From: Symsagittifera roscoffensis
Lineage: Eukaryota; Xenacoelomorpha; Acoela; Convolutidae
NCBI RefSeq assembly: GCF_963678635.1
Contig: NC_087069.1
Location: 33,937,090-34,001,089, forward strand
Direction of reading: 5' to 3'
Length of the DNA stretch: 64,000 nucleotides
The translations under genes and the position numbers were made by a program. The first letter of the stretch is position 1; every line of letters begins with the position of its first letter. Below the pieces are notes generated by a model. That model saw nothing but the letters and a program-made list of their open reading frames with translations, was not told the origin of the DNA and did no database searches. Shown one piece after another: positions 32,845-42,402 of the stretch.

Positions 32845-35359
32845 TCTTTATTTGTCACTTTCCTATGCCTACTCTTGACTCAATTGCTAGAGACCTTATA
32901 GTTTTATTAACAATAATAATGACACAACACAATAAATTTCACCAGATTCTATTAAATAGTGACCACGAATCCCTGTATGTTGTCAGAGTACAGTTTGTAT
33001 AAAATTTATTCACAATAGCCGATTATCGGTCCAAAGATCTGGAAACTAGCACAATATGATGTTATCAGTCAATTTAAAAGATAGTGTACTCACTACCCAA
33101 TCAAGCACAGTTTAGGTTGATTTAAAATCAAAAAACAAAAAAAAATATATATTGACACAATATGAATGTATATATAAAAAAAACGTATGTGTCTTGTACT
33201 CTCAGTCGGTTGCAGTACAATAGTCGAACTTGTCTTTTAAAGAAAAAGCTTTCCCTGCTTGGTGCTGCACCAAACAGACAAAACTTTGAAGGCAGTTATT
33301 TTCTCAAGTGGGCGTCTATTGCACCCACCGAGTACTGTGTTACCTATCTGCCTTCGGACTGCCCGAGCTAGACCTACTAAAATCCTCAGGGCAGTCACTT
33401 TCCCCAAAAACGTATTATGTTTCAATCCACACCAATGAGTCACGCTCTTTTTAATTTAGACTTAGTGTCGCGAATATCCGAGTTCGGACCTGTTTTGTGT
33501 TAGTCTGGTTCTTTTTGAGAGGCAAGTTACCAGTGCAGTCACTGATACCTAGCCTGTGTATTAATAACCTAATACCTCTCGCTCTTTAGTCTTTCTTTCG
33601 TTTACCTAAGTCCTTAATAAAATAATACCCCTCCGGATTGGCACAAATAGGACCCTTCCGGACTGTCAGAATATAGACCCCTCCGGATTGGGACCCCTCC
33701 GAGTTAGTTAATAGTAGACCCCTCCGGATTAGCGACTATAAGACCCTTCCGGATTCGGACCCCTCCGGTTTTGTGGAAAGTAGACCCCTCCGGATTCGGA
33801 CCCCTCTGACTTCGGAGCCCCTTAGCTCTGTCAAAGTAGCTTTTTGTAGTTTTCTTAATTTCAGCTTATACCCCTCCGGATACGTTCTGCGTTGCTATTA
33901 TGCTGTTTGAATTAACTGGGAAGGGTATAGGGTCCTTTCCTAGACCCCTCCGGATTGAAGTTAAGGCACTTATTTGACAATTCACACTAACGGTGAAGGG
34001 TCTTATCACTTGCCTAATTTCGACTCTATTATGGTTGTCTTGTGCCTTCAGCCCTCCCTTTTTGTCTAGAACTGTCTTAAGTTACTTAGTTCAATCGCTA
34101 TCAACTTTTGGTAGGGGTATAAGGGTTTTTTAGAAAAATTTATAAAACGTGAAGGGTGTACCCCTCCGGATTTGTGTAATTTGCTAAAAACAATCTCAAA
34201 AAATTTTCTCGCTCGCTTTTCCGAAAAATTTCTGATCCTATTAGTAAGCTCAGCTAATTTCTGATCTATTGGTACCAAGATCAACTCGATATGATCAGTA
34301 GTTCCAAAGTTATTAACCAAAACGTCTTTTTTCCAAACTCAAAAAATTTTCTCTCTTATAGGTTCCGCCTAACTTTTTCCGCAAATCTGGTCCTTTCGAC
34401 CTAAAAATTATTGATCCGAGCTCAGAAGGCCTATACTCTTCTAGTTCAATGCAAAAGACCCGATCTAAAACGCTATTGTAGAAAAAATTTGCGAAAAACT
34501 ATGCTACCTGGACCCCTCCGGATTGATGAATCCACCAAATCAAACACGTTATGTTCGATTTCTCTGCAACCCGGAAGGCTTTCGGGTAGCGGATTTTAAG
34601 ACTTGTAGATTCACTAGTGGACGTTGTCCGAACAACTATTTTTACTGTCCTACCTCAAAAATTTCAAAAAATTTTCTAAATTTCTAGTGTTTCTTACTAT
34701 CAAAAATTGGGAAAATTTGGTTTTTGGTACCAAACTAGTTCCAACCACTTCCGAACTAAAGTTAACCGTTTCTACTTGTTACAGTAGTGCAGTTACGATG
34801 TAACACACTAACTTAGCGCTTTTTTCCGTTTCAAAAAATATCGATATCTCAAAAATCGCGACTTGTGGGGGGATCAAAATATCGCTATTTTGACCCTAAA
34901 AACCGGTCTGTTTTCGTTGTTTTTCACTGAAAAATGATATAAGACTATTAATATAGGCTATATAAGTAATAATATTAGTAATACTATACCCCTCCGGGTT
35001 TGTTTAATCTCCGAATTAAGGTGCTTAACTCGGATATTCGCAGTTCGGTGAAGGGTCACTACAGTGCAGCACTGTCGAGCCCCCCACAGATTACTATCTT
35101 ACTTTTTGTACCAAAAGGGATACAAAACTTGTTAACGATACCCAACAGTCGATTGTAGTTGTCGTTGAGCCTCTTCCTGTTGTTCCCTGTACTGCTTGCC
35201 GGATCGGTCTTCACCCCGGACCCTTCCGAATTGAGCGCAAATCAGCTGACCCTTCCGGATTGGGCGCAATTTATCATTAACGTGCTTAAATGCTCAAATA
35301 ACCCTACAGTACAAGCCCCACAAACGGGCTACAAAAATGATCTTAACGATCCTGACTGA
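32845..35359 (-). other. Leader of element A, noncoding
   Basis: No supported gene. The left part (32845-33600) is A+T-rich. The right part carries the CCGGAGGGG motif array and TTTTCAAAAA-type tracts. A TATA-like or PBS-like site cannot be placed with confidence. The right end (35359) is an abrupt junction with TTC12 exon 2 sequence. Confidence 0.5.
33625..35260 (-). repeat. Irregular array of AATCCGGAGGGGTC words
   Basis: At least sixteen copies of a 14-base word, GACCCCTCCGGATT on the + strand (variants GACCCTTCCGGATT, TACCCCTCCGGATT), are spread over 1.6 kb. Nine fall in 33625-33810. A second word, GGTGAAGGGT, recurs at about 33991, 34145 and 35041. Both words are also found once in the duplicated block (23697 and 36639; 23775 and 36717, the latter pair on the opposite strand). 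The spacing is irregular, so this is not a simple satellite. A repeated protein-binding site is one reading. Confidence 0.85.
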
Positions 35360-36058
35360 TATTTGAATTGATCGCTCTCCTTCTTGCGAATCGCTCGATT
35401 CCTGGCTCTTTTTTCAGCATCCGCCGCAATTTCGTCCATCCAGCCCTGCTTCTGTTGCACTTTTGTGTCTTCTTCATCTTAAAAAATAGTAGTACGTAAA
35501 TTTAGCATGAAAAACTACAGTAGATAAACGGAAAAATCCAGCCCTGCTTCTATTGCACTTATGTGTCTTCTTCATCTTAAAAAATAGTAGTACGTAAATT
35601 TAGCATGAAAAACTACAGTAGATAAACGGAAAAATTAAACTTCTTTTGTTGGGTAAAATTGATAATTAATTCAGAAGTCGACATATGCCGCTGGGAAGGA
35701 AAATCAACATATAAATGATTTCTAATCCATCGAAAAAAAGCCCAATTTCAACGAAAGAAGCTGACTACCACTTGTTTTAGTGGATTGATGTTATATACTA
35801 GGGCATGAGAAGATGCCAAATTTGAACCAAACAACAAAGTTAAATGCTACAACTAAAGAGCAAAGATTCGGACAAACCTCGTTCTGTAACCTTATTTATG
35901 CGTGTTGCATTGAATCCAAGACATTCTGAGCTCTTTCCATTTTTCAGCATCTCATTAGCTTTATCAGTTGCAGTTTGGTCGTTGTCTGCCAAACCCTTTA
36001 TAACATCGGTAACGTGGTCCACTTTCTCCAAAAACGAATCTAGATCTCCCGAATCCAT
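35360..36058 (-). pseudogene. TTC12: Duplicate of TTC12 exon 1 and 5' part of exon 2
   Basis: Exon 1 is repeated at 36058-35878 and the first 118 bases of exon 2 at 35477-35360, both with intact splice sites and the same ATG. The copy of exon 2 is cut at 35360 and runs into element A. No ARM exon follows on this side before the true gene, so on its own this copy is a truncated gene. In principle transcription from here could read across element A into the real exon 2, but nothing shows that. Confidence 0.85.
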
Positions 36059-37097
36059 ACGTTTCTAGAAGCAAAATCGATCTACTCTTTCTGACAAGCT
36101 ATTAAACAAAACGAAGGTCAAAAGTACCATAGAACACAAAACCAGTTTGTTTGCACAAAACCATTTTCGAAATACTTGTAACATTCGCCCGGAAGATACA
36201 TATCGACGGATAACAAAACTAAGTCTTAAGACGACTGGCTAGCGTCTAAACAGAGCTTTGCATGTTTTTCACCGTCTCTACCAAGCCAGTACTTTTCGGT
36301 GGTCTTTCTTACATCAGGCTGACAAAAACGCTACTGTTCTCCGGCTTCGACCAGAACGCTCAAATTAACTGAATTACATGCAAAGTTAGTGAGCTCATGG
36401 CTGGGTCTCTGTATCCCCAGACCACGAGGTCACTCCTAAAAACAGGGCTACTACTTATTATATTACTATTGTTTTTGTTCAGTATATAAAAATCATCATC
36501 TCCATCGAAGATGGATCAACCCTTCCCCCTCTACTTCTAGCTCCTCATTCTTGTCAAAACGAATTAAGATCTTAATTAAATTCAAGTCAGGACATGACGG
36601 ATGCTAAAATTCAATATAAGTTCATAAAAGTCCACGTCCCGAGACCCTTCCGGATTCTTGAATCCGGTGAATCAAGCTTCTTAATATCCAGTTCACAATA
36701 ACTCGGAAGGCTGGGTTTTACCCTTCACCGTTGCTCGCAACGGCCTTGCAACTATTGTAACAGCACAATAGTTGCAACTCGGAACGTCCTCTGCTGTTCG
36801 ATAGTTCGTTGTTGTTCTTTTAGCCTCGATTTCGTACTGTTCGTAATCGCAGATAAAGTTGTTCTGTTTCTTTTCTGCTATTTTAGCTAAAATGGCCGTC
36901 TCTGACGTTTCTCAGAAATATGACGTCATAATTCGAATTTTTAAAAATTAGAATTCCAGAATCTTCTAGCCTTCACCGTTTGGCTAATCGTTCAAATAAC
37001 GTCCTTATCCGTTCTAAATCGCCAATTCGGAAGGCTTGCTGCTAAAATACCGAATTCTGCAGAGACTGCATTTTGGCCATTCTGGTCGAATGTCACA
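35360..37097. repeat. 1738-bp direct repeat, copy 2
   Basis: Second copy of 22418-24155, in the same orientation. Its left end joins element A leader sequence directly to the middle of TTC12 exon 2. Its right end passes into unique sequence at 37098. Confidence 0.95.
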
Positions 37098-37712
37098 ACT
37101 TTCAAGTGAACTTTACATAGAGGCAAGGTAAATTTGCTCAGACTGCAAGTGCGTAATAACATTCGCCCGGACATTACATAACGAAGGGGAATAAAACCTA
37201 ATCCAATAATCATTGGCGAGTGGGAAAGATTTTAGGCTTCTGTGTTTCACACAAGGGTTTGCACCCATCACTTGACGGCTGAGCTGACTCTTTTTTCTTT
37301 TTTTTTAATCTATTTACCTAAAAAGGGTAATCAGAAGGTCAACAGTATCATAGTAACCGAAGTTACAGTCAGGAGTCCCTTCATCACGTATTCCAGTCAA
37401 AATCCTTGGAATTTTCTAGATAGGGAAGTCATAATGATAAAAGTCATAATGATGACAAGTGTTGATGTCCTTACAATTAATCGATACGAGTTACATTTCT
37501 TCAAAAAGAACACGCAACTCGACACGAGAAAATATAATATTTAAGAGTTACAAATAAAGAATTTCGTCAAAAGTTATTTTGTCATTTATTGTGACAAACC
37601 ATAGAACACAAAACCAGTTCACATAACCAATTTCACACAACCAATTTAAATTTCTAGCGATCAGTCGGTTCATTTTAATGTCTTATTTTTAATTTCGCTT
37701 TTAATCGCCAAC
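37098..37712. other. Upstream of the SGNH ORF; repeat tail 37327-37593
   Basis: The segment 37327-37593 is the second copy of the repeat at 1651-1915. The sequence at 37143-37160 repeats AACATTCGCCCGGA of 23231, and 37602-37622 repeats ACCATAGAACACAAAACCAG of 23183. The last 100 bases are A+T-rich and lead into the ATG at 37713, so they may be the 5' UTR of that ORF. Confidence 0.5.
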
Positions 37713-38582
37713 ATGTTTGACCTCGAAACTTTCCGAAATTTGAACGACGAATTGAAATACGAGCTGTATGAAGACTTGATCGAAAATGTTACTTATTTTA
37801 AACGAATTATCGAAAACTTAACTGTATCAACGAAAGATGAAGAAAAAGGAAACAAATTTATTGATCCAGAAAATTTTAAAAACACGGGCAATTCGAAAAT
37901 TGCAGAAAACAAATTTGAAAATGAATGGAGCAAGATTGAAATTCGGAGCAGAAATCAGAACAAACGAAGCGAAAATAACCAAGAAAGCAAGAATAACCAA
38001 GAAATCAAAATACAAGCAACCAATATTCAAGAAGAAAAATTCGACCAACAACGAAAACATTTGTTTTTACCACGAGAAGGAGAATATTCTGGCCTATTAC
38101 TGGGAGACTCAACTGTTAACAGAATCAATGGGGAACAAATATCGGAAAATGTGTTGGCGAGAGGATTTGGTGGGCACACAATTTCTGCATTGCTGGAACG
38201 CGTGAGAAATAGTAAATCGCGACATTTTAAACATGTAACTACGCTAATTGGAATAAATGACTGCCTCTCAAATGATTTCTCCCCAGAAACAATTTCACTA
38301 TGTACTGTAACTCCCTTAGGCGCTTTTAGAAAAGATTTTATTCCAAATGTACAGAAGCTAAACAAGCAAATTCTTAATTTAGTACGGAATGTAAAGGACT
38401 TGGGCGAAGTAAAATTGGATATTTTAGACATAAACAAAAATTTTAGTCAAAATACCGATGCGCTTAGCTCGGATGGTTTGCATCCTTCTGATAGGGTTGT
38501 TGAAATTTTGGTGCAAAGTTTTAGAGATTCTTTTAAAGGTTCTGATATTAATGCAAACACATGTGAGAGTACAACTTTTTGA
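37713..38582 (+). CDS. SGNH/GDSL hydrolase-domain protein, likely retroelement ORF1
   Basis: A 289-codon frame from ATG. Residues 1-40 are helical, and 50-115 are Lys/Asn/Glu-rich and probably disordered or coiled. From about 128 an SGNH hydrolase domain shows all four blocks: LLLGDSTVNR (Ser133), GFGGHTI (oxyanion Gly), IGINDCL (Asn182) and SSDGLHPSD (Asp254, His257). The domain is short and ends near the C-terminus. SGNH 'esterase' domains occur in ORF1 of CR1-like LINEs and in some giant PLEs, and the small size, coiled N-terminus and surroundings suggest such an origin. No RT ORF follows on this strand. A PLE on the other strand begins just downstream. Confidence 0.75.
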   Translation: MFDLETFRNLNDELKYELYEDLIENVTYFKRIIENLTVSTKDEEKGNKFIDPENFKNTGNSKIAENKFENEWSKIEIRSRNQNKRSENNQESKNNQEIKIQATNIQEEKFDQQRKHLFLPREGEYSGLLLGDSTVNRINGEQISENVLARGFGGHTISALLERVRNSKSRHFKHVTTLIGINDCLSNDFSPETISLCTVTPLGAFRKDFIPNVQKLNKQILNLVRNVKDLGEVKLDILDINKNFSQNTDALSSDGLHPSDRVVEILVQSFRDSFKGSDINANTCESTTF

Positions 38583-38600
38583 GAATGCGTTAAAATTGTA
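38580..38600. repeat. 21-bp direct repeat at the left flank of the PLE
   Basis: TGAGAATGCGTTAAAATTGT plus A is found here and at 42382-42402. Similarity extends about 18 bases further in both (ACAAACGTTT). It overlaps the stop codon of the SGNH ORF. The pair brackets the PLE at 38918-42241 and may be a target duplication or a short terminal repeat. Confidence 0.8.
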
Positions 38601-38917
38601 TATTCGAACAAACGTTTTCGCACATTTTATGCATCTTCAGGTTTTAAAAATTCTAAGCTATCTGTACAAAATGATCATAAAAAGTGTCACACACATCATT
38701 ACTTCAAAATTTTAAAAATTGAACCGATCAAAACCTTACAAATATCACTGAAATTATGTAACAACTATTATGTAATATTTTAAAACACTTTGTCACAAAT
38801 TTCTGAGAGTTTTCTTCATTTTTATTTTCACATTTTCGTTTTGTGGCCAATTTTTATGCTAACATGTAAGTTGTTTCAAAATTTTGTTGTTTTAGCCAGA
38901 ATTTTTTGATTCCGGAA
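38601..38917. other. PLE 3' flank, noncoding
   Basis: A+T-rich sequence between the 21-bp repeat and the GIY-YIG stop of the PLE. It is probably the 3' UTR of the PLE. Nothing else is seen. Confidence 0.4.
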
Positions 38918-39265
38918 CTATAGCCTCATTGTCAGCTCCCTACTTCTAAACTCGTCGCGCGTGTTAATTACCGGTCTCTCTTTCCTAATGTGCAGCGCCT
39001 CTAATGTAAGTAACTTGATGCTGCTGGACGCCTGGTCGATTATTTTCCAATTAAACTCAGACTTACCACGCTCACTACCACACTGCCTTATATGCTGTCC
39101 AACTGGGGTATCCTCTTTTCGGCGTTCCTCAATCCTTGTGGTGAGATGTCGAACCGTCTGACCAACATAGATGGATTTGCACCCACAACATTCAAGTCTG
39201 TACACCACTTTTGATTTCAGTTCACTGGAAAAGGAGAATTTTAGAGAGGGCATACAAGTTTTCAA
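38918..39265 (-). CDS. PLE GIY-YIG endonuclease domain
   Basis: About 115 codons in one frame, with no ATG expected because it is the C-terminal domain of the PLE polyprotein. It shows VVYRLECCGCKSIYVGQTV (GIY-YIG motif with the PLE-type CCxC cluster), the basic RHLTTRIEERR helix, GQHIRQCG (His block), LEALHIRKERPVINT (catalytic Glu) and FRSREL at the end. The nuclease nicks the target for priming. A frame change of one base separates it from the RT piece upstream. Confidence 0.9.
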   Translation of the reverse strand: MKTCMPSLKFSFSSELKSKVVYRLECCGCKSIYVGQTVRHLTTRIEERRKEDTPVGQHIRQCGSERGKSEFNWKIIDQASSSIKLLTLEALHIRKERPVINTRDEFRSRELTMRL

Positions 39266-39285
39266 TTTCCTCGTCGTGAATATTA

Positions 39286-40353
39286 TCAGCGCATTGGTGA
39301 TATCGCGAACTTTTTTGCTAATGTCTGACTGTGATTCCCCCTATTTTGGACCGTCAAGATGGGTGGTGAATCACTGCTATAATCACAGGGCTTCTTTTTC
39401 TCCGCCATGTTCTTTTTGTTTTTGCCCTCGCTGATGATCTTTTCAAGGGCATGGGATGCAACCCGCGACGACCAACTTTCCGGATATTGGTTATCCAACC
39501 ACTGCTCACGGTTGATTTTCATGGCTTTATCATATTCTTCCCATGTTGACGTACTGCGGAAAACCCGGTGAACAGTTCCTTCAATCACACTTCTCTTGTA
39601 CTGAAGGGGGGCGCAGCTTCTAAAATTGAGTATGGTACCTGTATCTGTTGGTTTTTGATACCACCCACAGCTAATTTTCCTGCTTTTGTCAATACTAATT
39701 TGTAAATCCAAAAATGCCAAAGTTCCGTTTGTGTTTGGTGTCTCTATTGTGAACTGTAAAATTGGATGTAGTAAGTTTGCATCCCGTAGCACTTTTTCAG
39801 GATCACCCTTCACTGTTCTCACTATATCATCAACGTAACGGAGAAACAATTTAGATTGTTGCCCTGACTTATTTTTCTCCCTTATTGCGATGCATTTTCT
39901 GCAGTACCAGACGGTTTCACTTATATTTCGATACTCATCATCTGATATATCACCGCATTTTACGTGATACCAGTTCAAACAGCATTCACATTCTACACCT
40001 TTTGACCTGTACGTGACTTTCTTATTGCACTCGGGACATATTCCGTGAAGATCTTTCTCGGGCAAAAACATTTCGGGAATATCCCTTGATAGTGCAGTTT
40101 CGTACAGCTTCAGCCAAAGATTTGGTAAAATAACGGCAAGAGATGCCCCCATTGCCAAACCATCTTTCTGAACGTACCATGTTTCATTGCACTTGAAATG
40201 GACTTGACTAACTGCCATGTTCAACAGTCTCTTCATGGTTTTCCTAGCAATTGATGGTGGTTCATCTTGCTCATACAATTTTCTCAGAGCTATGTCTATC
40301 GCTTCTTTCAGTGGAACATTTGTGTACAAACTCTTCACATCTAGAGATATCAA
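39286..40353 (-). CDS. PLE reverse transcriptase with inserted PHD-type zinc finger
   Basis: A 355-codon piece of the RT. Motif A is SLDVKSLYTNVP and motif B is QKDGLAMGASLAV. A zinc finger follows: CPEC, then CECC, H (WYHVKC) and CRKC, i.e. a C4HC3 PHD pattern of about 50 residues. Motif C comes next, LRYVDDIVRTVKGD, then FLDLQISIDKSR and GWYQKPTDTGT. In ordinary PLE RTs motifs B and C are separated by a short loop, so the finger is an insertion within the palm. The N-terminal palm and fingers are upstream in other frames. The C-terminal 70 residues are a linker to the GIY-YIG domain. Confidence 0.9.
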   Translation of the reverse strand: MISLDVKSLYTNVPLKEAIDIALRKLYEQDEPPSIARKTMKRLLNMAVSQVHFKCNETWYVQKDGLAMGASLAVILPNLWLKLYETALSRDIPEMFLPEKDLHGICPECNKKVTYRSKGVECECCLNWYHVKCGDISDDEYRNISETVWYCRKCIAIREKNKSGQQSKLFLRYVDDIVRTVKGDPEKVLRDANLLHPILQFTIETPNTNGTLAFLDLQISIDKSRKISCGWYQKPTDTGTILNFRSCAPLQYKRSVIEGTVHRVFRSTSTWEEYDKAMKINREQWLDNQYPESWSSRVASHALEKIISEGKNKKNMAEKKKPCDYSSDSPPILTVQNRGNHSQTLAKKFAISPMR

Positions 40354-40849
40354 GTTTTCATTGGGCTCAAGATTAGTGCTCTCTAAGATTTCTCTCGCAT
40401 CTAGTGAGTTGGTTTCGATGTTTGCGCCCTAAATTTTCCCGAAAAATTTAGCAAGAACCTTGTTCAAGTTATAATAAGAGCTACCAGGCAAGGAGAGGAC
40501 CGGTCTTAATGTGGTATTCACTTTATGCACTTTCGCCAACCCATAAAGCCTGGCGGGCTACTCCCAGTAGACCTCATCCTTGTGTGCAGACTCTCACTTA
40601 TTTCATCTTTTTTCCTCATAGCCAACAACTCCTTTTTGATGTCTCTTTCTATCTTCAAAATAATCGCATCACTTGTTCCTTTACTTTTGCTGAATTGATT
40701 TGAATTTCATGTATCCGACAACCTGTTCTCGTAGGTGTCCTTTCTCATTACACAAACAGCCACGCCTTTGTCATACGGTATCGCAACTAATCCCTTACTC
40801 TTCAGATACTTTCGGGCCTTCTCAACGCCTTTGTCAGATGGTGTTTGTT

Positions 40850-41351
40850 TCACCCTCTTAGCATAGGCTTTTGCCACAGCTTCGATCTCACAAAGGGCCT
40901 CCCCGGGACTTTACGATTTTTGAGATCCAATAGAAAGATATCAATGTCGGCGAGAAAGTGTGTCTCATTAAATTTATCCCTGACGGGATGCTTTGGCCCT
41001 AATGCCAACACTTGTTGTACCCAAATTGGTAATTCAACATCATCAAGAGCTCTTACCGAACCCTCACCTTGCTTCCCTAGAGGTCGGTCTTGCCTTTCTG
41101 ATAGTTTCATTAGCTTCTTCTGATGGGTCTCTTTGACTGTTTTTGTTTGTCTTTGTCCCCTAAGACTTAAATATTTAATTACCGAAGGCCAAAACTTCTC
41201 ATCTACACCGCTCTGTACTGCGCCTCTCGCCCTTTCTAGTTTGACTTCAACGTTTTTCTCATCTGTCTTTGCCTTGTTTATCTCCGTTCTTAGAAGTTTT
41301 GTCTGAAAACTGTGTACTACTTGGTTCGAAAACACCCCATTTTCCGGTACC
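40850..41351 (-). CDS. PLE N-terminal domain
   Basis: A frame of about 167 codons with a Lys/Glu-rich N-terminal helix, then LPIWVQQVLALGPKHPVRDK, which matches the 'LSxGPKF' block typical of PLE polyproteins ahead of the RT. Sequence beyond the stop, in another frame (about 40850-40720), keeps the next PLE block (IPYDKGVAVCVM). A possible acceptor (TTCAG before GGTACCGG, at 41352) marks the upstream end, since PLEs sometimes carry introns. The phases with the donor at 41572 do not fit exactly. Confidence 0.75.
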
Positions 41352-41563
41352 CTGAACCTCAAAAAATCATTTAAAGTTTAACACGTTGGTGACATTTGAT
41401 ACATTTAACAAATATGGACGCATAATCACGGACTAATTTCCAAATGAGTTTGTTTTTCAAAGTCCAAATCAAGAATGGAGGTGGGAGTACAACTGTGCTC
41501 ATTGGTTTGCAAGCCACGAGGAATAAACCTCACGTGACACAAAGCAACTCAAATAACACAAGT

Positions 41564-42241
41564 TTAACTCACCCTCTCCGTTGAAGCCTCCTGGTCAGCC
41601 CGACCAACAGTTGCTTCGCCTATGTTCACCAGTCTTCTTTTCTCCGCCTTCCTTCTCGATTGAGATTTCTTTTTCGTGTTTGAACGAAGCTTGGACAAGA
41701 CAGCTGGCAGGTTGTCTTGGTGTTCGAACGCAATCCTCAAAGACTTTAGCTCCAGCTGGACGTCCTGGTGCAGTGCCTGATATTCGTTGACCAGCTCCGT
41801 TCTTCTCTTCCTCTTTGAAATGAGACAATTTGTAATAGGAATGACAGGAATACCCGAGCTGATCAGCTGGTTCCTGATATCCAGTGTACCGTTTCTCTGA
41901 CAGTATACAATTGCGCTGATATTTGTCAGTGTCTTCAGGATTTCTGTCAATTCCTCTGCAGTGCAAGCTCTGTAATTGTTTGTGCGGTGGCTGTTGATAG
42001 AATTATTGATGATGTCGTGCCACACCACCACTTGACGTTTTTCTGCTAGAGGTGCCCTGCAGAGTAGGCTTGCGAGGTTCTTCTGTGGGTTCGTGGTGTT
42101 CTGGTTTAAAGAAAGTCCCGGACTAGCCAAAATTTTGGGTAGAAATTGTTCTTTTTCAGGGTTGCTAAGTTGTTCCAGGCTGTGGTAGAGTGAGCTAGCT
42201 GCTACAATGTAGACCATTTCAATTCTAACATGGTAAAACAT
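41564..42241 (-). CDS. PLE upstream ORF, possible SGNH-like or DNA-modifying fold, function unknown
   Basis: From ATG at 42241 (a TTG-led frame begins at 42256), about 225 codons. The core has VVVWHDIINNSI, NYRACTAEELTEIL, AIVYCQRNG and IPVIPITN, an alternation of strands and helices that suggests an alpha/beta fold, followed by a basic helical tail (KKKSQSRRKAEKRR). I remember WHDxxNNSI-type proteins being widespread next to repeats in invertebrate genomes, but I cannot assign a function. The frame ends through GAGAGG before GTGAGT, a good splice donor. Confidence 0.55.
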   Translation of the reverse strand: MFYHVRIEMVYIVAASSLYHSLEQLSNPEKEQFLPKILASPGLSLNQNTTNPQKNLASLLCRAPLAEKRQVVVWHDIINNSINSHRTNNYRACTAEELTEILKTLTNISAIVYCQRNGTLDIRNQLISSGIPVIPITNCLISKRKRRTELVNEYQALHQDVQLELKSLRIAFEHQDNLPAVLSKLRSNTKKKSQSRRKAEKRRLVNIGEATVGRADQEASTERVS

Positions 42242-42381
42242 AAAAAGATTTTTCAACTAAAAAGATTTCTCCACTAAAACAAGGGAAAAATAAATTTAAA
42301 ATTACGTCTCCTTGTAGGAGAGACTGTAATTGAGAATTGGCTCAACGCCGTAGGGTTTCAAAATTTTACATCTAAATATAC

Positions 42382-42402
42382 TGAGAATGCGTTAAAATTG
42401 TA
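42382..42402. repeat. 21-bp direct repeat at the right flank of the PLE
   Basis: Partner of 38580-38600. Perfect over 21 bases, then similar for about 18 more. Confidence 0.8.

Larger units (their letters stand above)
24156..35359 (-). mobile_element. Retroelement A: internally deleted relative of element B
   Basis: Three same-strand ORFs, in order ORF1 (32844-29278), ORF2 (28865-27930) and ORF4 (27912-24976), are clear homologues of parts of element B at 47-64 kb. Compared with B it lacks capsid, protease, RT, RNase H and half of integrase, the SGNH domain of ORF2, and all of ORF3, yet every remaining frame is open. The leader (32845-35359) is packed with GACCCCTCCGGATT words. The boundaries given are those of the unique sequence between the 1738-bp repeats. 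True terminal repeats may extend into those repeats, since the - strand end at 24155 and 37097 starts TGTGACATTC, which has the TG expected of an LTR end. Confidence 0.75.
38918..42241 (-). mobile_element. Penelope-like element, nearly full length, frameshifted
   Basis: Reading leftward the order is an upstream ORF (42241-41564), the PLE N-terminal domain (41351-40850), the RT with an inserted PHD finger (40353-39286) and the GIY-YIG nuclease (39265-38918). Three pieces share one frame, but the RT is in another and a stop separates its start (about 40434) from motif A, so the copy is probably inactive. Direct 21-bp repeats at 38580 and 42382 lie outside it. Confidence 0.9.
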
